From NCBI GenBank assembly GCA_004352715.1, contig SCFE01000044.1:816253-880252 (forward strand): a stretch of DNA of 64,000 nt, given 5' to 3'. Position numbers and translations under genes: made by a program. Source of the DNA: Hofstenia miamia. Taxonomy: Eukaryota > Xenacoelomorpha > Acoela. Shown here in pieces: positions 56,289 to 64,000 of this stretch (position 1 is its first letter; each line of letters starts with the position of its first letter). The notes beneath the pieces were generated by a model that saw only the letters and a program-made list of their open reading frames with translations, had not been told where the DNA came from and searched no databases.

Positions 56289-59200
56289 CCAATCAGTGCT
56301 GATCTTATTAAATTTAAGAAAACAAGGCTTTCCAACTTTCACTTGAATAATTATGTGACGTATGTTTAGCAACTTGAAATCTTACACTCTCTGGGGAACG
56401 CTACCACCAATATTAGACCAATATTGGCCAATATTAGACCAAGAATATTTGCCTGCAATGAGCATACAAAACTAATGCATATGTAGTTGTTATTTAACTG
56501 CATTTTGAAGTCTTTTATTTTGTTTTAGAACAACATTACCCATAGGAAAATTCAAATTAGTTAACATAAAATGTTCAGAATTTTCAAAATCTAAGCCATA
56601 GGGTTTTGTGCTATCCGAATATTATTGTTCCGTTCTATTATCACTTCCTAACATAACATCTTTTTTGCGCAAAGTTAGAAAAAATTATTAACATAGTTTC
56701 TAAAAATACTATCCCAATTACATGTTAATCCCAGTCCTACTGAAATAATTCATCCGATTTACTTGAATATTGCGACTAAGAACTGTCAATCCCATTATAT
56801 TATTTGGTCGTAAGCAGATTCTAATAGTGCATTAATATTGCTCAAAACAAATAGACTTCAAGAAACATCACTAGTAGTATGAATAAAGTCCAAATGGCAT
56901 GTAGGTGTTTATGTCTATATTGGCTCAATAGCCAACTAACAATGTAGCACCAAACGAGCGAAAATTTCCCAACAATGTAATACTAATTGGGTGTAGTATA
57001 CTGGCAATAAAGTAGAGTGGTCAGGCCAATTAAGGTGTCCATCAGGGACGCCGAATCAACTATGTATCAAGAAAGAGTGAATAATATGTCAATTGAAATA
57101 AATTGAATTTTTAAAATGTTTGATTTTAGTTCCTTGATTAAGAAGTTTTCCCAGTACTAAGTTCAGAAAATGACAATTTTACAAATTCTAATTACCAGGG
57201 CGTTTGACACCTGAAAATTGACCTAATCCCTAGAAAAAAATTAATTTTGGTAGCTTTTAGATTTTTGAACAAATTCAAACAAGTGATTGCTACAGAATAC
57301 AATTTTTACAGCAAAAAGTATTGAAATATGATTTTCAATAATTTTCGATTTTTTCCAAGGCAAGAAAACAATTCTCTTCTTCGGCTGACGTCGGAAGACA
57401 TTTTACGTTTACTTTCACAGTTATTTTAACGTACGGCCGTTGCCTACTTAAAAAAGGCCAGGCCATCTACATCATTGTAATGATATAGGAGGTGAAATGT
57501 ACATCAAAAGTGTAGACAACGCAATTTTCAATAGAATCTTTGTATTAGAATAACTGAGATACGTGATTCATTCAAAATTGAAACTTAGAACAGCACTAAA
57601 AATTTTGTCAATTTTTTGTTTGAAAATGCTTGGTATGCTTCACGGTATCGGTTCTTCGTTTGTTAGTAAGTTGCAGAAATACACGGCTATAAATGTGTTT
57701 TTTATAAAAATAATTAATTAATAAATATAGTAATTACGAACTCAATGCTTTGTAACTAAGGTTACAAGCTATACATACTACGAAATTTTAAATTTTTTGT
57801 ATATACGATAGGCCATAAGCTTTACGTTTTAAATAGCCTCCTTGCTTGCTTCGGACCTCCTGGCCGTCTTTTAAGCTATGGCACAACTTATTTTGTAAAA
57901 TTCCATTTTCTATGTAGTGGCAATACATCTAAAAGATTAAGTAAATAAACTTGTAGTTAAAATTTGAATATGCAGTGTTGTATACTATATATTATTAACA
58001 ATAAAATAAAAACTATACATTATATAATATCCCTAGTAATAGTAGAATATTGCATTTGGGAAATCCTTTCTACATATGTTATAAGGTAATTGCTAATGAT
58101 GTATTTTACAGTATAAAGTACATTCTCCTAATTTCTCCAAAATAACATATTCTAAAGAATTTGAGGAGAGATTTCCAAATACTATGTACCTGATTTGGGA
58201 ATAACTATTAAAAGAAAAGTAAACAAAAACCACTTAGTAATAAAAATTGATCTTATTGACCTAATGTGATAAAGGTTTACAGTATTGATTTTTTGATGTA
58301 GTGGGATGTCCACGCTACGTTTTCATTTTTTGCATAAAAAAGTATTCCGCAAGAAATATTGAAAAATATTACATCTATTGTAGTGAAATGTATTTTTAAC
58401 ATTATTTTTTAAAAAATTCGAGGGGCTTCACCGCATTTGGTCATTCACTTGATCATGAATAAGATAGTATTTTAGATAAAATGCAATTTTTTCTATTTGA
58501 TGATAAAGAATTTCTCAATGAATTAGATAATGAAGCTAATAAAACTAGCTATTCCAAAATATATTAGCTTGTTATTCTATAATGAATTTTGCAATGAATC
58601 AAATCTCTAAACAGTGCCAGCATGGATAAATATATATCTAACATATCCTAGAATCAAAAAATGGAATAAACAGCAATAAAAATTAATGATGCCTTCATGT
58701 TAATTCTGTTAGAAAATCATTTCGGTAGGCGGTTATTTTTTAAAAAAACGCCCTGGTTCTGAAGTGGCGTATTTTTGCAATCATGATCAAGCAAATTAAT
58801 TCTCAAGAAGAAAGCTGACACTTAACCAGTTAAATTTTCTAGGGCTTTTGGTTCTGGAAAAACATTCTATTTCTAAAGTTTATCAAAATTATGATTAATT
58901 TACTAAGTAAATTATACTCTACTCTCATTACCACGATTTCGATCCTTGAATCTATTTAAAATTCTTTTGCAGAAACTCTTATTCTTGTATACAGGCATAA
59001 ACTGTACAAAGCAATTTTTCGTATTAGGATTCTTAGTGAAAATGTTAGTAAACTGTTTTTTTAGCAAACAACTACTAGTTTGCAATAGCACATAAGAAAG
59101 TTTTAAGAGCTTTGTTTTACCCTAAATTGTTAATTCTAAATTTAAAATATGATATGAGATATAATACGTAGACTTTCGGCTACACAATTTATCATCAAAG

Positions 59201-62200
59201 GTCCTATTAAAATTAATTATAATAAGCCACACTTAACCGGGACAATTCAAGTGCTTAAGATGAGGTCTTACTTCTTCTGATAGTGGGAAACAACACCAAA
59301 CAGTAAGGAGAGGTGAGGGCGTTCTTGCCCCCCTCCATCGAGGACTTTAGAGAAGGGCTAAGCGGTTTAGGGCGGATACGGGTACCAATGTTAATGGTAC
59401 GGTCGGGCCTAGTGCAGACAAAAAATAAAATGTGTAAAAAGAGTATAATGCAAAAACACCATTTCAAGAAATTCACCACTTCTTATGGGACTATATTGGT
59501 AATTTGTCTTTAAATGTTTAAAGACGATCTGAAGTTTTAATATTGTTATATTATTTTGCTTCAAACCATCTCAATGCATTTTCAAAATATAGCAATCATT
59601 TAGGGTACAGGTGTCTTCTCACTTCACATTTAAATAAGCTTTTCGTGATTAGAAAAAATATTATTTCTAGATGTGTATTTATATTTTACCTAATAAATCA
59701 TATTGCTACTGATAAATGTGTAGTATAAAAATGTTATTTAAATATCAATTTTAGTCTATTATTTTAATTGCTACCAAAATCATCACAGCTAAGCGAAGGT
59801 GCTTGTTAGGTTACCAAAGTAAAAACTTACTGCTTTTGCTTAGTTTACCTAATTGTATTAGAATTAAGTTATTTATGCACAGTGTTAAATCTAGGATTAA
59901 AATTCCGGGGTTTTTTGGTTGCACGGTTTAAAAATTTTAGCACGGCACGTTTTCACATGTGCTCACAAACACAGTTCCCTTTAATTTTTAACCCTTTAAT
60001 CTAGCACATTCTTTCTCTATCAAATTATGATAAAACCAAGCATATTGTGTCTTACCATTACAACTAAAGAAAATATGTGAACCACAGCTTTGCAGATCAA
60101 AACATTTCCATTCTATTAAAATAAAATTAATTTATCATCGATCTTTTCTTTGATATGACTATTCGCACAGATGAAACCAGAGATGGACATGGCCCAAGTC
60201 CGGCTGAGCCTAGTCCTAATCCTGTACAGCGCATTTAATTCCTTACTAATTCAGCCCATTGTATGCCCATTCTGAGATGATCATCAAAGCATTTCCTCAA
60301 TTTTTCGATTTGCTATACAAAAGTTGGATACATAAGAACACTTATGCCTTTAGTTGATCCATTAGTTCTTGCAGTAAAACCCCTTTTAGACTAATTCACT
60401 TTTGTCCATAAAACAAGTGTTTTTCCACACGTGCTCTTGGTTGTAGTACGGTTAACTCAGTCGAAATTTTGATAATCTGACAAACGTCATTGATGACATT
60501 GAAAGCCAATAAAACTCTGCATTTGCAATGCGATTTTTTTTGGGAACCATGAAATCAAACTCAAGATTACTGGCATTATTTCTCGCAATTAAATGGTTTT
60601 GCATGTCTACGAGACTTCACAACACCACCTAATGAGCACTGAGAGCTATTTACTTTGCAACTAGTATATTTGAAGACATAAACAAATGCTGAACTGGAGA
60701 ACATTCTAAAGGAAACCGTGATCGTCGGTGCCGAAATTCAGGAAATTGACCAAATCTGTGAAGGCATTACAAAATATGGGTCAGGACTTTTTTCTAGGTG
60801 TATTACTAGATGTATTCTAGTCCTACATTAGCTCTAATATGATATTCAGAGATATAAGAGAAACCTAATTTTGTTTTGAGTTAAAAGTTCATACATATAT
60901 ATATATATATATATATATANTTTTTTTACATCGGTTCATAAAATTATATTAATATAGGATTTTAGATTCACATCGTTTTTGATAATTTTTGGTACTAAGC
61001 ATGTATAAAATTTTTAAAATTAGCATGCCTTAGGCCTAGTTATTTATGAATATATTATTCAATGCATAATTTAACCATAAAACCTCAATGCAAAGAGCTG
61101 GTTTTAAAAACATGTTTTTTAAAGTTTTTCTTTAAATACTAATTTTTTATGGGTATCCAATGCATTAAAGGGGGATATGGGTGCCACCAGATTTGGAACC
61201 GGTCAGCATTTTTGCTGACTCGACTGAACCGGCAAAGCTTTTTCTCAACTGGCTGTAACTGGTCGGTCAACAGGTCTATTTTTCCCAGAATTTTGACCGA
61301 CACCCATAATTTGATATTTGGGACTCGATTGGGATGGTTAAGAAAGCTATATTCTCAAATGGGATTATTTTCGAAATTTGCAAATCATGCAACTAATCAG
61401 TACTGATTAAAAGTTTAGATAAGTTTGTTAAGTTTTGCTTAGATGTTGACTCAGACTTGCCTTTGAGGGTAGCATCATGAATACTATTCGGCTGAGATGC
61501 GGAAACTGGAATGATTTCGATTTTAAGAATTTGAAGGACTATCCGTATCTATATTACAAGAAATTAAATGTAGAACAATGTGATATGCAGTGTGCAGAAC
61601 TACACATTAAAATATTACTTCTATCAAGAAACCCATAGCCTACTGGTAGGACTAGTTTATTGGCAGTGCCAGTATTTGGCTGTAGCGGTCAAAATTCGGG
61701 CATTTAGCCGCTGCATATACATGTAATTTGATTACAAGAATAAATTCTTTCATTTCCAATACAATATATCAAACTCTAATTTCGATTTATTAAAAAAATA
61801 ATGTAAAGACATTAAACAATTTTGTTGCTACTTAATTTTAGCAATAAAGAAATACTGCTAAAAATAGAAAATCATTCATTTAGAGTCTGAAATCTTCTTG
61901 ATTTCACTTTTTAGAACGTAAAAGAGACCACTTAACCCAAAACCTTTATGGTTGCTATGCGTTTTTGATCATTTTTAGTTACACTTTTCTAAGTAATAGT
62001 TGTCATCAACGAGAGAGAATACATCAGAAAAAAAGCACTTATGCAAATAAAAACACGGAATTACAATCAATGGTGGTTTCCAACAAATATTGTATCACAA
62101 TTACCCAACACCATTATTTCATGAGTACTGCACTGAAATAATTGCCGTGGGCTTCAGGTCTCCTCGCAATGCTCATTATTATGTCAATTGAACAGCGTCA

Positions 62201-63480
62201 ACCGGCATGGTAAAAATCCTGAGCGGAACGGACCGGTCGGGTCGAACAGGTTCCAACTACGCGTTGAGGAATCTGCTGATGTATTCCATAGTGTACTTTG
62301 ATTTATTTCGTATTATAGTTAGCACTGACTTCAACTTCAATTCTTCAATTTCTGTTCCAACCAACTTTAACCTCTGCACTTTCTGCAGCTTTGAATCAAC
62401 TTTAACTTGAGTGTGTGCAACAGTCTCACCCAGACTCACCCAAGGTCAACACTTCTGTCAATCAATTTTATTTTCAGCTACTGAACAAACTTTTATCAGG
62501 TTTTTCAGTCTCATTTAGTTAACCAATCCGTTATCTGTTTGGTGGGCTTTACATAAACGCTTTAATGGTGCCAGATATTAAATATATATAATAAATGCTA
62601 AAATATGAACAATAAAAAATAATTAAGATGATTAATAAGGGTAATTAGTAGAATTTAATATCTATAGTAGCCAAAGTAAACTTTTAAGTTCACAACCGAA
62701 TTTGGAACCAAACAAAACAAGTTACAAATTAAAATATAATAAACACTAATACTGCATTTTGTTGCAGTCTTGGAAAATGCAGTAAAATTTGCCATCTTGT
62801 ACAGGTTGGGCCCTTAACGATAAGTCACCAAATTACAAATTTGAAACGTACTGCGTTGGACGTCGCTAGTGGTAAGGCCGGTGCTGAAAGCAGATATTTC
62901 TAATGAAATATTGCTACCGCACATCATATACCATAAAATTGTCTACATTCCAATTATTCTACACTACATACTTTTAGTAACTTACTGCATTTGTAAAACT
63001 TCCTAAGTTCATTTTTTCATTTGCCTACTGTTCTGTCATAATATAAATTACGTGCAACATTTTGGATTTGAAAAGTGAAGATAGCAAAATATTTTTAAAA
63101 GTCTTTCTATTTATATATTTCCAAAATACAAATAATATTGGTAATATCCACGAACTTGGAATTTTAGGGAACATGTTCTCCAATATAGGTTTAGATATTT
63201 AACTTGTATTAAGTGTAGACACCTCGCAAAACTCGGAAGTTAGGAAAAGATAAGCAGCGTGAAAAAGCGCTTATTTCCCATTTTTAAGATTTTAGCTACT
63301 TCTAATTTGCTAATGTGCATGCGCTAAATAAAAACAATTTTTTCAAAATTTAATTTTTACCTAAAGTTTTCAATACAATAAAGTTGAATATAAACTATAT
63401 ATGCTTGATTATATTTAAGTTTTATGAACACGAAATTTTCACAGTTAGTGTGTAAATTAGAGATTCAGAACAAAAGTATA
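56289..63480. other. Gene-poor region
   Basis: I see no coding region. Contents worth noting are a local palindromic repeat of CCAATATTAGACC (56410-56445), an inverted ACCAGGGCGTTT pair (57197 and 58748), a GC-rich patch (59290-59420), the (AT)n tract with N (60892-60920) and CCGG-containing patches at 61190-61300 and 62200-62260. Confidence 0.5.
60892..60919. repeat. (AT)n microsatellite ending in an unresolved base
   Basis: AT dinucleotides run into the single N at 60920, so the tract length is not reliable. Confidence 0.9.
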
Positions 63481-63501
63481 TGTAATAAATGAGAAAAAAG
63501 T

Positions 63502-63987
63502 TTAAAAATGAGTAGGAATTTGAGGTTCTGCTACTTTTGAACAATTTCGGGGTTCATTATTTGCAGGTTTTTTAAGCCTTAGGCTTTTAATTTCCTCTTC
63601 GTTGAAATCATTGGAAGGAAAAAGGGAAGAAATGCAGACATTTGCTGGCAAAAACTCCTCTCCATATTTTTCGCTTTTTACCCATCCAACTATATCCCAA
63701 AATGGAATTTTCTCTACAATGTTCTTAATAGCATTTCTTAATTCTATAATATCAAATTGGTCCCCGCATTCATTCCTTGCACTTCGATCAATGAATAAGC
63801 TTGTAATAGACTCTGATCGAAAGTTGGTTCTAGATATAATCTTCCCATCTATTAGAATCATACAACGAACTGCAATTCCAATTTTGGGATTTCTGCAACA
63901 AATCATATCCTTGCAGTCACACAAAGGACATGTACAGATGTCGTCGACAATTCCCGCCATTTTCAATTGAATTTTCTGTTTTTGCAA
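63502..63987 (-). CDS. Hypothetical protein, Cys-rich N-terminus, 161 aa
   Basis: I do not recognise this protein. The better start is the inner ATG (residue 10, MAGIVDDI) because it has an ATGGCG context, giving about 152 residues. The N-terminus holds a cluster of six Cys (CTCPLCDCKDMICC), which could bind metal, followed by a mixed alpha/beta-like stretch (GIAVRCMILIDGK, SITSLFIDRSARNECGDQFD, ELRNAIKNIVEKIPFWDIVGW) and a charged tail (FNEEEIKSLRLKKPANNE). No membrane segment. Length, even composition and lack of stops argue for a real gene or first exon. It sits near the window edge with no neighbour to help. Confidence 0.5.
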   Translation of the reverse strand: MQKQKIQLKMAGIVDDICTCPLCDCKDMICCRNPKIGIAVRCMILIDGKIISRTNFRSESITSLFIDRSARNECGDQFDIIELRNAIKNIVEKIPFWDIVGWVKSEKYGEEFLPANVCISSLFPSNDFNEEEIKSLRLKKPANNEPRNCSKVAEPQIPTHF

Positions 63988-64000
63988 ACGAAACCCAAAA

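Noticed and set aside
61176-61310. Small inverted pair TGGGTGCC / GACACCCA with TA flanks
   Set aside because: Eight bases with one mismatch are too little to call a MITE.
63602-63970. 122-codon + strand ORF opposite the Cys-rich ORF
   Set aside because: Its composition is that of an antisense frame; the - strand frame is longer, with an ATGGCG start and a plausible protein composition.

Overview
The window looks like AT-rich nuclear DNA from an invertebrate animal. Genes have introns with GT-AG borders (acceptors almost all TTTAG), operon structure is absent, and DNA transposons, MITEs and non-LTR retrotransposons are dense. The short 40-bp intron, the acceptor consensus and the receptor type make a nematode likely, but that is inference. 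One long N run (3760-4394) and single Ns at 2840 and 60920 show a draft scaffold.

Two host genes are well supported. The first is MCM4, a subunit of the MCM2-7 replicative helicase, on the + strand. I assembled it from 15 exons between about 8.08 and 30.71 kb. Fourteen exon joins keep frame, the zinc ribbon, Walker A, Walker B and arginine finger are all readable, and the model gives about 800 residues. Only the 5' end is uncertain. The second is a two-exon rhodopsin-like receptor of 317 residues on the - strand (38511-40580). A third possible gene is a 161-codon single-exon ORF of unknown function (63502-63987, -).

Nearly everything else is mobile DNA. 0.45-2.38 kb: a Tc1/mariner-type element with long terminal repeats built of 22-bp iterons. 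2.43-4.89 kb: a P-element-like THAP transposon with about 88-bp inverted repeats beginning CATG and a shared ATAATAC flank. 5.27-6.59 kb: LINE reverse-transcriptase remains. 6.83-7.66 kb: a piggyBac remnant.

The MCM4 introns hold a LINE fragment (9.6 kb), a decayed transposon-family gene (12.1-13.45 kb), a Myb/SANT-like fragment (14 kb), a hAT-type MITE (14.75-15.34 kb), a Tigger-like MITE (15.76-15.92 kb), an iterated GTCGGTCTTACT motif (16.1-16.9 kb), an antisense reverse transcriptase/RNase H element (24.3-26.8 kb) and a piggyBac MITE (27.43-27.65 kb).

Downstream, 31.5-36.5 kb contains three or more - strand LINE fragments, one split by a TTAA-flanked MITE. A full-length but broken piggyBac transposon lies at 42.46-44.51 kb, a hAT-type MITE at 49.72-50.44 kb, a decayed Tc1-like fragment near 52.4 kb and a LINE with an ORF1-UGA-ORF2 layout at 53.45-56.29 kb. 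From 56.3 to 63.5 kb I recognise no gene.
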